Notes under the pieces: generated by a model
Told to the model about the DNA's origin: nothing
Database searches by the model: none
What the model saw: only the letters and a program-made list of their open reading frames with translations
Shown: piece by piece, positions 1 through 11,840 of the stretch
Layout: every line of letters begins with the position of its first letter
How positions within the stretch are numbered: the stretch's first letter is position 1
Made by a program: the position numbers and the translations under genes
Origin: Scytalidium lignicola
Taxonomy: Eukaryota; Ascomycota; Leotiomycetes
Direction: 5' to 3'
DNA: 64,000 nt
Assembly (NCBI GenBank): GCA_002812745.2
Contig: NCSJ02000019.1
Coordinates: 1 to 64,000, forward strand

Positions 1-1303
1 TTTCACTCACCCTTGTCCGCCGCATTGGCCATATAGAGGAGCACCAGGACCGCTCGGAGCAGTGGTGGTGGTAGTTGTCCTCGTAGTTGTGGTCGTTGGC
101 AGCCTGGTGCTGGTCACTAAGGTAGTGCTACTATGACTAGTTGGTGGTGGAGGTGGTGGGGGCGGTGGGTTGCTACCTCCCGCGGGGCAGGTGAAGAGTG
201 GTGGACCGGGAATGGTGTAGCTAGGGAGGGTTTGGTAAATGTTGATTAGGATTCCGGGATCAGTTGCGCTGTACGCTCCTGGGAAGCTGACCGTTGCTGG
301 GGATGCGCTGGCTGAGCCCCCAGTGACGTTGATTTGGGCGCATTCCATATAGAATTGCGCTCCTTCGGGAGATGAGGCAGCATGAAGGGCGATAAGTTCG
401 GCACGGAGAAGATACTGGCCATCTTCAATACACGAGGGGATTGTGATGCTGTGGTATCCGTCATTTGCAATCTAGTCTATGTTAGATGATCCTTACGTTG
501 ATGCCATAAAATCCATGGTCATACCAAGTCTGTGATGGCCCAGTCTTGAGCTATAACACAATATTGATTAGGATGTTTCCATCTGATAGTAAATGAATTT
601 GAATCCTTACTTGCAGCATTCAAACCGGCTTCCTGGATCTTGAACCATCCCGGTCCATATCCGACATCAGTGGTGGCATCATCAACTTTCGCAGTCAGAA
701 CCGATCTCATAAGGAGATAATCATCACGCTCTTCATACCTTTCTTCAAGTACGCCAATGTTGGCCCCTTTAGACGTAGATTAGCAAAATCCTAGGACATA
801 GTAGAAGGGCATTGTGACGTACCTTGTGACTAGGATCAATAACATAGGTAGGGTCATTTGCAGCCGTACCTATATTTATATTAACATAGATACAGATAAC
901 CTGTTTTGAGCAAGTTAATACGCACTTGTTAAGGTGTGTCTCCATACAGCTTGGACTGTATCTCCAGCCTGAACAGTGATGATATTTTTATCGCGTGTAG
1001 TAGGGTTTGGTCCACCATTACATGCAATATAGTTGGTTGTGACATCTTGGATGGGCTGATGGAAAAGATTAGTTGATATATCATCAAAACTTCAAGGTAT
1101 CATGTGTGGATAGCACATACTCCATCGTAGCTTGGGTCTGCTATGGCATAACTAATTGCTGAATTATTCTTAGTACCAGAGTTAGACGCTCTGGAAGGTA
1201 TTAACTCACGATATGTTGTCCCTTCAGCCTCTAACTGCACAAAAATTGAGTGAGCATTGGTAAGAGCCGTAAGGCCTGCAAAGAGCAAAGCGTTTCGAAG
1301 CAT
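1..1303 (-). CDS. AA9 lytic polysaccharide monooxygenase with C-terminal CBM1 (3' end outside window)
   Basis: Secreted copper enzyme that oxidatively cleaves cellulose. Exons (minus): 1303-1210, 1158-1121, 1055-926, 869-823, 766-739, 685-611, 550-525 and 471 to the window edge; phases close at every junction, giving 303 codons so far. Residues 1-17 are a signal peptide ending TNA, so the mature chain begins with His18 (HSIFVQL), the N-terminal histidine of the AA9 copper histidine brace. The second histidine lies in VWRHTL and the axial tyrosine in QFYMEC. After the catalytic domain come nine prolines, a Ser/Thr-rich linker and the first residues of a CBM1 (LYGQCGGQG), which is cut by the window start. 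The eight small exons are unusual for this window. The family call rests on the His brace, QFYMEC and CBM1 together. Regioselectivity (C1/C4) cannot be told. Confidence 0.95.
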
Positions 1304-2532
1304 GATGAGAATGTAGACGGCAAATATTATGAAGCCCAGTGTCAACTCTGGGGAAAAGTGGTCTGATAAGAAAGGCAAAAACAGAAAGAAGCAAACGATG
1401 GAAAGGATAAAGAAATTTATATCAATAAGTCAAATTCCAAGAAAGGTAACGGCTAATATCATATTCCTTGCTCACCATGTGTCTATAGATTTCGCTGGGT
1501 ACTCCATTGCTGGGTATTTCCTAATTAAGACAGATCGCAATAAGGAAACTCAAGTTCCGTGTTCTATATTAAGTAAGGCTCTCTGTGGAGTAGACAGATG
1601 ACTGGCGACATGCTCCAGATGGATAATTTATTCGCGATATACTCGATGGTCACCTGGGATAGGGTTTGCGGTCGAGCGTGCCCGACATCCGGAGGTGCTA
1701 AGCCCTGAAGCTCAGGGGTGGGTTGACACGTCTGGAGAAGATGTGCGAGATGCCGGACGAGCCTAAACTTTTAATATATTTTCATTTGCCGATGAGCCAG
1801 TCATTGTTGCAGTTCCAAGGCTCAAGGCCCTCGTCTCACTGCTCTGGACATGGAATACAGGGAATGGCTCCGTCGCTATGTGTACGGGATCCGGCATTGG
1901 GATACATGCTCAGTAAAATCATCTCTAACTATAAAGTAAGCTTTACAGTCACATCGCTAAGGCAGGCAGTCTAAATATTATCATTCTTGATTTGGTCCAT
2001 CGGACAGGCGGTGAAAAGCAAAGTCTAGGAATCTAGGGTAAATGGTTTTCATACCTTACGACTTCCTAGGATGTCGTGAACGATTAACAACTCCTATGGT
2101 TATGTTTATGGTCTTCATCTCAGCAAGATTGCCTGCTCAACGAGAGCTCTCCTAATACAGCTGATCAGCCTTGTGACAATACGATAGAGTGAGCCCTTGA
2201 CAAGGGGGAGATGTAAGGCCCAGTGCATTTAGCCGCCTTGTTCAGTGGGCCAGCCAAGCAGGCTATTGGAGCTGGGTGAGGGGTTGTGCTACTGTATCAT
2301 TCTTTCCCTATATCAATCAATAGCGGGCTATTTTGTAGTGTGTAGAAGAGTTCATTGTTGGCATATCATCAATGGATTCAAGGATTTATTAAACGTTGAT
2401 GGAGAGTATGAAGTAGATAGGATTTAGACTATGTCCAAGAAAGCTTAAATCCTGACCATCAGTATGTTATAAATCTTACAATAAAATACAGCGTATGTGC
2501 AGTGTATGCTTCTAGATGAACTCGCATATCAC
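1304..2532. other. intergenic, no gene seen
   Basis: About 1.2 kb holding the promoter of the AA9 gene and the 3' flank of the KMT6 gene. Short open frames on both strands show no recognisable domain. I see no repeat or RNA gene. Confidence 0.6.
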
Positions 2533-5500
2533 TCATCGAGCATACCTAGCGGGCTTATTTATCTTTCTCTTTCTCCTCCAATCTCGAGGCTCCTCATCTT
2601 CCTCATCCTCCAAATCTTCCATGACCACATCCTCGTCTTCGGGATCATCATCGGGAGGTAGTTCAAGAGGTAGCTCAATCTCCTCCATCTCCACTTCGCG
2701 TGTAACAGCCACTTTACTGGCCTTCTTCTCCCTCGGTCTTCCCCTCCCGCNGTGGCCACCCCTAATTGCTGTCATTTTCCCCCTCTTGGCCATTGCTTGC
2801 CCAGATTCAAGAACATCGACACCATCCAAAACATCTAACGCTTCCTTCCCCACGACGACGCCTTTCTTGCCACCATTCTCCCCCAATTTCGCTTTTGGCA
2901 TTTTCTTATTCAAGCCATGTTTCTCGGCGAATTTCTTACCATAGTTGAACAGCAGCTCTTCTCCAACTGCGATATCTCTTAAGGCAGTAAATTTAATCCT
3001 GTGCTCACCATTCACAAGCATAATTTTAGCCTCGCAGTTTAAGCCGTCCTTTTCATTGTCTGCGTGGTTTATGAAGCGAGTCTTGTTGCCGAGACGGGCA
3101 GCATCAATAACCCATTCCCTGTTAAGATCGAAGAGAAATGAGAGATATTTTCTGTCATAGATGATTCCACGGCGCTCAGCTTCGCCGAATGAGATGACCT
3201 TTGGATCGTTAGTTATGCCTTATATAACAATGAAAAGATTGATATAAACGTACTTCTCCTGTGTATTCACTAAGAAAGTCCCCCTTTGAAACCGGTTCGC
3301 CTACATATGCCCCAAAACCTACACCCTCAAGCTGGCTCTCTCCAAGAAGCAGCTTCTTTGGTACTCCTCGTTGCAAGACCACGTTCTGACACCCAGTAGT
3401 GAACAGAGCATCGTTGAATTTATTAGCCGGATCGATACGCTCAATAGCTCCACAACTTCCGCATTCCGGTCCACATTCTCGGTTGAGCTTATAGCAGATA
3501 CAAGACTCCGAGGTACATGCCGCTCCAGTCAGCGCGCATCCGCAACCTGTGAATCGTCGAGGACAATCATCTGCACAACCGCAGAGATTTGAGCATAAGA
3601 GATTGTCTCTACAACATTGACATCGACTGTCACAGGGACCGGCATGGGCACACTGCACTCGTTAGCAGGTGTTATTTGCGAACCTCTTACGATAAGAGAA
3701 ATTTATGGCAACTCACAGGATTAGCTTGACCCCCCTCTTGATGGAGATGGGCTGTGGTCATCTCATCCAAATCATGCTTTAGTACTTTGCGAACATTATC
3801 ATACCAATCAGGGCGACGAACTCGAGGCCAAGGTCCTCCTATGTTTGGCACTCTAGGCTCGGCCTTGAGAATGTAAGCCTGAACTTGCCAGCAAGGACGA
3901 TCCAGAAAGAATGCTATATCACATGAGCGGTGTTTCTCGGACGCCATGCTAATCAGGATATTGTTTAGGGTCTCGATCTCCGATCTTGGCCACTCGTAGC
4001 TCATATCCTGGGCATTTACTTTCAAATAACACTCATCTCCACACGGTCTATGTTTTACATTTCGTAGCTCAACTTCAGTTGGATCTTTATTAACTTGCCG
4101 AACGTCGTGCTTTCGCAGAATATCCTCATATCCCATAATGAGTGGTTGCTGGATATACTTATAGTCCTCCCTAGGTCGTTCTTGATTCTGTAGGTCACCA
4201 GCGTCTGAACCAAAATCTTCACCGAGGGGCTGAAGTGCATAATCTCCGTGAGTCTGACAAGACAACACTTGACAAATGAGACATGTGAGTGCCGTATAAG
4301 TACCCAATCTTTCTACTGGGGCTTCGTTCACAGCTGACTGAGCCTCTATCTTCTTTTTCCCAACCTCTACCATTTCTTTAACGATCTCGTTTGGAAGTAT
4401 CACATCTTTTAGAGGAAATCTGAAAACNTTTTTCAAACACCCGGACAAACTTCCTGGCTGCATCCGAGTCATGTTGCGTAAGCTGACCTCCATGTCCTTG
4501 TAACAGATACTTCTTATCTCTTCTATTCAAGCCGAAGTCGTTGCCCCCTTTTCCTAGGAAATGATAGATGAGCTTGGTCTGGTCGAGTCCGATGTTTAGT
4601 TCCTCGAGCCAGGCATCCATATATGCTCGTAATTCTGATGCCCGTTCGGAGTCTCTACTCGATCCAGCACGTCTCCCAGAGTAGGCTTCGTCCAACTCTT
4701 TCAATAATCGTTTCCGAGCTGAATCCTTCTTGACATCTTCTGCATCATCTCCCAGAAATGGTATGAATTTTAACATTTCTGTATCCCCAGTGAGGATATT
4801 GCGATGCACATTCGTGTAAGCACTATATTTGGGGACTTTCCTGGTATCTCCATTTATTGACTTCGCGATGATCCGGGTCCTAACACGTGAAGTCTTCTTT
4901 CTTTGTATCTGATTTATTCAGTAATAGTTCAGGTAATAAGAGCTTGCGCACATACCAAGGTTTCCATTTTTAATTCTGCGGTCCCTGCAGGAACTGACTC
5001 TCCTTGGGGAATCTGAACAGGCGGGAGTGAGGCAAAAGGAGACTCCTTATCTTGCCAGGTCGGCTTTACATATTTGAAGTCCCTTTTTGCATCATGCAAA
5101 AGCCATCTTACTGTTGTTGAGTGGCCATCCCGCATCTCATTTAAAAATCCCTGAAGCTTCTTTTCAATTGCTTCTTGAGTATGATCTAGTTGTGATGATT
5201 GACCGTCGTTCATAAAACTAGGCTCCGTTGATGAAGGCTGAGTGGACACAGTGGTATTTTCAAACTGACCAAGGAGAAATTTTTGGGATTTCAAGCGGAC
5301 GATGAGAGGTGACCCAGAACCGACGGGACGCTCTGCTGAGCGCCGTGACTCAGATACTATTCTCGAAGATGAATGCTTCGAAGGACTATCTTCTACATCT
5401 CGAGGGTCTAGATCCATAACCATTTCAGCTACTTCGTCTCGTACGGAAAGGTCAACGACATTTGACAGGGTTGGTTGGTCAGCTCCATTATTGGATTGGT

Positions 5501-5678
5501 TGGGCGTTCGCTGCGAGAGCTTTTGCTTATGTGCAGAAGATGTGTGAAGACCTTGGGAGTAGTCGGAAATTTTAGAGCTTGAAGTGCGCTCAACTACTTC
5601 AATCTCGCCGCTCGTATCTGAGTCGTCCAACACGATCGTGTTGGAGAGATTATTTTGCCTACGCTGACGAGCCGACAT
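2533..5678 (-). CDS. kmt6: KMT6/EZH2-type histone H3 lysine-27 methyltransferase (CXC + SET)
   Basis: Catalytic subunit of fungal PRC2, which deposits H3K27me3 on facultative heterochromatin. Exons: 5678-4956, 4908-3717, 3652-3254 and 3198-2533, about 992 aa. The long N-terminal part is weakly conserved. A cysteine-rich CXC (pre-SET) domain occupies roughly residues 639-710 with repeated CxC and CxxC units (CDSRCQC, CGCADDC, CICYKLNREC). The SET domain follows to about residue 865, with GVGFGAYVGEPV, EYTGE, RFINHADN, GLNCEAK, VNGEHRIKF and EELLFNYG. The NHS of animal EZH2 is NHA here, which I believe is usual in filamentous fungi. The tail has an AT-hook-like GRGRPREKK followed by acidic runs and a KRK-rich end. 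The single N at 4428 must be deleted to keep exon 2 in frame, whereas the N at 2751 must stay to keep the C-terminal frame. The ATG at 5676-5678 is the first in frame. Confidence 0.93.
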
Positions 5679-7130
5679 ATCTGATCATACGTCAAGAGGA
5701 ATTTTTCATGAGGTTATCAATATCAATTAGAAGTAGATCATTTGTCTCGAAGCTTAGTTGAAAAGCTTTTCAAAAATTGAGCAAATGATGTGGATCAATT
5801 ATATAGCTGTCACGTGCGTGATTTGCCCCGATGTCGACTTCAGTAAGAGGACACCGTAGAATTTTGGACCTCTTGTCTAGATGAATGACTCTGTTGAGAT
5901 CTATAAAGAAACATTAGCTTGGAAGATGAGTGGAGGTTAAGATGTGGGAGAGACACTTGTCGTACTGATTGATTTATTCCCTAGACGCGACGCGACATCG
6001 CGTTATGAAGTTGCTGTTCTTCTGCTGCACCAAAAAGCAGCCTACAACTCAGAACAATTGAATGAGCATTCTATGCTTCTAACATAACATTATTGTAAAC
6101 TCTATTCCAAGTGCACACTAGCATTGATCCGTTCCGGAGCTCGAAAGTCTGTTGAAAAAGATGGATTAAGGAGTAAGGCAACTCAAATCTTGCGCTAACT
6201 ATCTTTGAACGCTTGAACCACCACGGCGTCTCTTCAATCTACTAAATAACTTACTCAACATCTTAACAGAAATAAAGGATTACACATATTTGGACTAAAA
6301 TAGCATGCCGTATGATTCAATTGTCCTGCGATACCTTCAAATATATCACGTGATAACTCACGCATTATGGACGTTAGCACTCTAGGAAACTGAAGCTTCG
6401 TACATATGATGATTTTCGTTTCTCTCCTGGGATTAATACTTTAGAAGTGAGGCTTTTTATAATTAAAACAGTCTTGACATATATATATAATCTACAATCT
6501 TCCCGACTCCATACATAGAAAATGGTATTGGTCACGTGATTGGAATTTACTTGGACTCTTAGACCTTTGGCTTCTCGCAATCTAGGTCACAGAGTAGCCT
6601 CGGCATGTGTTGAATTAAAGCACTCGGGAGAGAGACACGAGAGATCAATGAAGGTTGGTATTGACAACGCATAGCTAGTGGGCTTTCGGACATCTCGGGA
6701 CATTCGTTTGCCGCCGTGGTGGCTGTGTCAATTGGGAAGCCCAGCAATTGAACCATTGCAGTCGATCAGATGTCATTGAGAATCAGAACTCGTTGAAGGG
6801 ATACTGGCTTTGATGAGCTAGAATCCTGATTAGTGTAGATATTCTCGGCCGCCGTCACAAGAGTGCGAGCGCGAGCNGTCTCAGCTTAGCGGGCATTGGG
6901 TGATGTCATTGCTGCTGGTTGTTGGTCGCCCGGTGGATGGAGGGGACCATTCGTCATGATCTGCGGAACAGCTTAATACACCACGCCCCTGCCATCTACT
7001 TCTGCGAACTGTCATCGCAACTTCCCCTCGACCGTTTTATTCTCTCGCAGTATAAATCTATCGATATCTCCCACCGTAGGCTATCTTTGAGCTTAAATTT
7101 TATACGCAACGTTCACGAAGATCCGTCGCA
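5679..7130. promoter_or_regulatory. divergent intergenic region between kmt6 and pil1
   Basis: About 1.45 kb shared upstream region of two divergently transcribed genes. AT-rich patches lie near 6030-6500 (including a TATATATATAA run near 6480) and there are CACGTG-like E-boxes near 5811 and 6345. No ORF here has domain support. One N lies at 6877. Confidence 0.5.
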
Positions 7131-8672
7131 ATGCATCGCACGTACTCCATGAGACAGTCGCGGGCTCCTACGGTATGATCTCACCGATAGCTCTTAAAAG
7201 ATGCGACTTCTTGTCGCATATTCCCTCGAATGGTACTGACAGTTTGACAGGCCTCGCAGCTTCAAAATCCGCCTCCACCGCCTTCGAGCACGAAATCAGG
7301 ACGATTCTTCGGAAGGGGTGCTATTGGTTAGTACACATCTTGTTTACGATGACATCCTTGCGTTATCGATTTCTCTGGAGCAACATAGCAGCTGGTCGCA
7401 CATTTAAAGCACCATAACAGGAGTTGGGGCACGGCCGGGGTTCTCAAAAGCGATGTTATAGTGATTGCAATGCGCAAATGTCACCGCTGTGCTTCTTAGT
7501 CTGCTTGCGCTCAACTGTTCTCATAAGAGTTATGGAATTCTCATAGAAAGAAGCCAGATCGAACAACAATTGCGAATCGCTACTCTTGAGGAAAAGATGA
7601 GCTAACCAGGAACACAGGACATGCCCTCCGACGCCAAACAGCCGGGCAATTTGGCCCTGAGCTGGCGAGGAAGCTCTCTCAGCTTGTTAAGATGGAAAAG
7701 AATGTTATGCGTAGTATGGAATTAGTAGGCAGAGAGCGCATGGAAGTTGCCGTAAGTGACATAATTACTCTGCATAAAGAGACTATTTGTTAACCAGATG
7801 CAGCAACAATTGTCCCTCTGGGGTGAAGCATGTGACGATGATGTATCAGATGTTACAGATAAGCTTGGTGTCTTACTTTACGAGATTGGTGAGCTTGAGG
7901 ATCAGTACGTCGACCGATATGACCAATACCGTGTCACTATCAAGAGCATTCGCAACATTGAAGCTTCCGTGCAGCCAAGTAGAGATCGTGAGTTATAAAA
8001 CTTCCAGCCCAAGAAATATAGAGCCCTGATTATTATACAGGAAAGCAAAAGATTACGGACCAAATCGCACAACTCAAATACAAAGAGCCGAACTCCCCAA
8101 AGATTGTAGTTCTCGAGCAAGAGCTCGTCCGCGCCGAGGCCGAGTCCTTAGTAGCCGAAGCCCAGCTCTCTAACATCACCCGTGAGAAGCTCAAGGCCGC
8201 CTTCCACTACCAGTTTGAAGCACTTCAAGAGCACTGCGAAAAGGTTGCCATCATTGCCGGCTATGGAAAGCACCTTCTGGAGCTCATCGATGAGACCCCC
8301 GTGACACCAGGCGAAACTCGTGCTGCGTATGATGGCTATGAAGCTAGCAAAGCCATTATCCAAGATTGCGAGGATGCTCTCACAAATTGGGTTAGTGCTA
8401 ATGCAGCCGTTTCTTCTAAGTTAAGCACCCGTGCGCGAACGCTTTCTCAACGCCGCCGCAATAATATCAAGCGCCATGAGGAGGGCCATGATCTTTCTGG
8501 TCAAGATGCACCGCTTGATAACGAACGTGACTCTGGTCTCTGGGTCTCGGCCAGTGCCCATAAGGGTGAGGAATATGAGGATGATGAGGATGAGGATGAT
8601 GTTGGAGGATCAGTCCAAGATGGACCAATCAATGGCGAGACCCGGGGGCGTAGTGACGCTATAGCAGCATGA
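7131..8672 (+). CDS. pil1: eisosome core component Pil1/Lsp1 (BAR-domain protein)
   Basis: Membrane-bending BAR protein that forms the eisosome lattice under plasma-membrane furrows and binds PI(4,5)P2. Exons: 7131-7172, 7251-7326, 7618-7751, 7804-7987 and 8041-8672, 355 aa, all phases closing. The N-terminus MHRTYSMRQSRAPTASQLQ, the KSGRFFGRG segment, GPELARKLSQLVKMEKNV and the BAR core (LSLWGEACDDDVSDV, DQYRVTIKSIRNIEAS, AYDGYEASKAIIQDCEDALTNW) are near-invariant in Pil1/Lsp1. Exon 4 could begin at 7798 (adding Met-Gln); 7804 restores the family sequence MEVAQQLSLWGE. The acidic tail contains runs of D/E encoded by repeated GAGGATGAT. Start is fixed by the conserved MHRTYS. Whether it corresponds to Pil1 or Lsp1 cannot be decided; many filamentous fungi carry two paralogues. 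Confidence 0.97.
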
Positions 8673-10346
8673 TTGGCGTGTTCATCTGATTAAGTGCGAG
8701 ACTATTACTGGTCTTCTTGGCCAGCGAATCTCATCAACTTGAGGGAGTGAGGCGTTCGAATTTGACCTGGAATACATACCACTAGTTCTTGTTGTTGGTT
8801 TGCTTTAAAGGTTCACTTTGGTTAACTGCGCTGCAATGGCCTCTTGCCCCCAAACATTTCCCTTGCCAGATATGATGGATGATACGACCGGTTGGTTGGT
8901 ATATGAATGGGCCGTGTAGCCAATAGGAAATTGGGGAGGGAAATTATGGAGAAACGGAGGTGTTATGCGGGTTTCTGTAATTATAATAACAGCGCTTCTA
9001 CTTGAATTATTTTCCTGAAAGACCAAAAGACCATTTCTGTGAGGAGTAAATCTTCCTTAAGTGGTTTGAGATACACTATATATTTTGTACGTAAGGGGGT
9101 GTCAGAAATGACTGCCGCACCCCCAGCAAGACGACAAGCCAATCATTCACGCGATTGAGGCCTAAATGCTGCTTTAATAGTCTCAAGCGATCACACTATT
9201 TTGAAGTTCTCATGCCATACAATAATTTCACGAATTGTCTAAAATAGCACCAGATAATATCCTCATTCGGCTCAAAAACTCTCGCTTGCAGGGGATGCGG
9301 CAGTCATTTCTGACACCCCCTTACGTACTTTCATCACATAACTCTTTACTAATTCATTAAGCCCTTTTCAGGAAAACGCCCAATAAATATAGTAACAAGG
9401 GGGTATCTTTACATACGTAGTAATTATCCTGATTCGATAACCCTTTTTTTTTTTGGGTCCAACGCCCCCACTCATCACACCTTGAGACGACCCAAGATAT
9501 ATCACACCAATTAGCTTATCTGAAATCAAATGTTAAGATGATAAAATAGAAACATAAAACTTACCTTACTAGGCTGATGTTTATTAGTATAGGTTGGCGA
9601 CTTATTTCTACCAAATCTTTCCATCAATTGTCCTTCCACTCGTCACCAGCCACAAAAATATAATTGATAAAAAAAATACTCAAAAAGAAACATACAACAG
9701 AAGGTATTCGCTGGTCGTCACCGACCCAACTACTGATCTCCCGATTTGAGGCTTATGTATGGCAGAGCGGACGGGATGCCCAGTATTCCTCAATCTATGG
9801 TCGTATGTGACAGCTTGTGTGCTAATTTGATATGTATACCACATGTAGGTGAAGGCGGTGGAAAGGTGGAAAGGCATTCCTGTCCTAATTTACAATGCAA
9901 AAAGAGTCAATCCCTCTTTTAACATATTTGAAGTCATCTGTGATGCCGAATTTCGTGTCACAAAATTCGTAAATTCGTTTATAATTATCATTTATCTATC
10001 CTTCCATATTCATGTTGTAGGTATTATTACAGGACATGTGGAGAAACCTACCTAGGAACAATCTAAATATAATATTCAGGGTTACAGCACATGCAATATA
10101 ACAACATATCTATATCAGGTTTTGGTTTATGACATTAACTACGGTATACAATTCCATATCTACATATTAATATCAATATACTCATTACAGGCTCGCCTGT
10201 CTCCTAATGTCCCAGAACTGTAAAACTCAAGCTCTCCTTTTAACGAGCCAAAATCAAACCCTAGCAACACTCGTTGAGCAGAAAATGTGTACCATCTCCA
10301 TTGAAGACCACGCAGAATTGAAACAAGAGCATCTAGCTGAGCCAGC
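8673..10346. other. intergenic, AT-rich; contains MITE-like element
   Basis: Convergent 3' flanks of pil1 and the monooxygenase gene. Apart from the inverted-repeat element at 9087-9328 I see only low-complexity AT-rich sequence and a poly-T run near 9446. The short ORFs do not look coding. Confidence 0.6.
9087..9328. mobile_element. 242 bp MITE-like element with perfect 33 bp terminal inverted repeats
   Basis: The left end 9087-9119 (starts GTACGTAAGGGGGTGTCAGA) is the exact reverse complement of the right end 9296-9328 (33 of 33). The inner 176 bp have no ORF of note. The outermost GTAC ends are themselves palindromic, so a TA target duplication (9088-9089 and 9326-9327) is possible, as for Tc1/mariner-derived MITEs, but the exact boundary is ambiguous. 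Perfect termini suggest recent insertion. No transposase is present in the window, so movement would need one in trans. Confidence 0.8.
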
Positions 10347-11840
10347 TCAGATATTCTTCTTGTCCGCAGCCTTCGTATATTCTATATGATCCGTGAGACT
10401 CCCCCACTTCGCAGCCCACATATCGCTGAGATAATTATTCCGTCTCACCCAAGGTCCTCTATCTCCTGCCTTTGGAAAATCCTTCCTTGCCTTCTCCAGG
10501 TACGTACTATTGAGATTCAGTAGTGGCAAAACTTGCATGTTCTTTTTCTCCTCATCCGTCAACCGGGGCGTCGCCACTAATAAGTTCTTGCTCTTCATAT
10601 ACTTTAATATGCAGAAGAGAAAATGAGCAGTAGCATCTGCACCGAGCGTCCAAGACGCGTTAGTGTACCCAATAACTGCGACTGCATTGGGTATGTCCTG
10701 TAGCATCATGCCTTTCCACATAAACTTGTCAGGGATGTTTGTGGGTTGGCCGTCAATCGATATGCGTGTTCCACCTGCTATTCGGATTTTCAGACCTGTA
10801 GCTGTTACTATAATGTCGGCATCGATTTCCTTGCCGTCCTCCATGATGAGACCGGTTTCTGTAACGGTCTTGATAGTGCCGGTGACGACATCTCCTGTAC
10901 CTTTCCGTAATGCCTTGAAAATATCTCCACCAGGAGAGGCACATACTCGTTGATCCCAGGGGTTGTACTTTGGTACAAAGTGGGGATCCACAGGGATATT
11001 CTTTGGCAATTGTCTCGCGACCATTTTTATAAACCAGCCTTTCGCTGACTCGGGCCATCTTTGACAATAGTAGTAAAAGATCCAGGGAAGAATGAAGTTC
11101 CTCCAGCGCTCAAGTTTACTAGCAATCCAAGAAGGAAATATTCGGCGAGTCATTTCTCCAATGGGGTCGCGTCGGGGTACGCTGATGATGTATGTGGGGC
11201 TTCTTTGTACCATTGTTACCCGTGCTGCTGTCTCCGCGAGAGAAGGAAGGAGAGTGATAGCAGTAGCACCACTTCCAATAATGATGATCTTCTTGTCCTT
11301 GTAATCCAGATCTTCGGGCCAAAACTGAGGATGTACCGTCGTTCCTTTGAAACTCTTGAGTCCCGGAATATCGGACTTCAGTGGTTCTTCATAGTTGTAA
11401 TATCCAGTACCAAGAATATACCAACGAGATCTGATAACCTTCTTGTCCCCATCAGCATTGACTGTGAAAACCCAATTTTGCTCCTGGCTCGACCAGTCTG
11501 CCGCCTCAACGCGATGATGGAATTGAATCCGTTTATCGATGCCGTACTCGGTCACAGCTGCAGTAAGGTACTTCCGTATTTCAGGTCCAGCAACGATACC
11601 TTCGCTGCCGGTCCATGGATACCACGCCAATCCAAAGGTATAGAGGTCCGAGTCTGAGCGAATTCCCGGGTACCGAAACAGATCCCATGTCCCTCCTAGA
11701 GCATCTCGAGCCTCGAGAATGGTATAACTGATCCATGGCAGTTCGGACTGGAGGCGGTAGGCGGTGTTGATTCCTGAGATACCTGCACCAATGATGACCA
11801 CATCGAAATCCGTGTCAATGGATTGGTCGATGCTGCCCAT
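10347..11840 (-). CDS. Baeyer-Villiger-type flavin monooxygenase
   Basis: Class B FAD/NADPH monooxygenase of 497 aa that inserts oxygen next to a ketone or oxidises a soft nucleophile. Intronless, unlike most neighbours. FAD Rossmann GAGISG at residues 18-23, then GGTWDLFRYPGIRSDSDLYTFG. The BVMO fingerprint FxGxxxHxxxWP is matched exactly at residues 164-175 (FKGTTVHPQFWP). NADPH Rossmann GSGATA lies at 189-194, and an ATG motif at the FAD return near residue 345. The start is the ATG at 11838-11840 (MGSIDQ); the frame continues upstream but only with non-ATG codons. No PKS, NRPS or terpene gene is adjacent, so substrate and pathway are unknown. A catabolic role is as likely as a biosynthetic one. 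Confidence 0.9.
   Translation of the reverse strand: MGSIDQSIDTDFDVVIIGAGISGINTAYRLQSELPWISYTILEARDALGGTWDLFRYPGIRSDSDLYTFGLAWYPWTGSEGIVAGPEIRKYLTAAVTEYGIDKRIQFHHRVEAADWSSQEQNWVFTVNADGDKKVIRSRWYILGTGYYNYEEPLKSDIPGLKSFKGTTVHPQFWPEDLDYKDKKIIIIGSGATAITLLPSLAETAARVTMVQRSPTYIISVPRRDPIGEMTRRIFPSWIASKLERWRNFILPWIFYYYCQRWPESAKGWFIKMVARQLPKNIPVDPHFVPKYNPWDQRVCASPGGDIFKALRKGTGDVVTGTIKTVTETGLIMEDGKEIDADIIVTATGLKIRIAGGTRISIDGQPTNIPDKFMWKGMMLQDIPNAVAVIGYTNASWTLGADATAHFLFCILKYMKSKNLLVATPRLTDEEKKNMQVLPLLNLNSTYLEKARKDFPKAGDRGPWVRRNNYLSDMWAAKWGSLTDHIEYTKAADKKNI

Noticed and set aside
2751..2751. N in kmt6 as another frame-breaking artefact
   Set aside because: Here the frame is open and chemically sensible (AT-hook-like GRGRPREKK then acidic tail) only with the base kept.
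11061..11657. 198-codon plus-strand open frame
   Set aside because: It lies inside the monooxygenase gene on the opposite strand and has no family features.
10347..11840. Monooxygenase as part of a secondary-metabolite cluster
   Set aside because: No PKS, NRPS, terpene synthase, P450 or pathway regulator is within the window.
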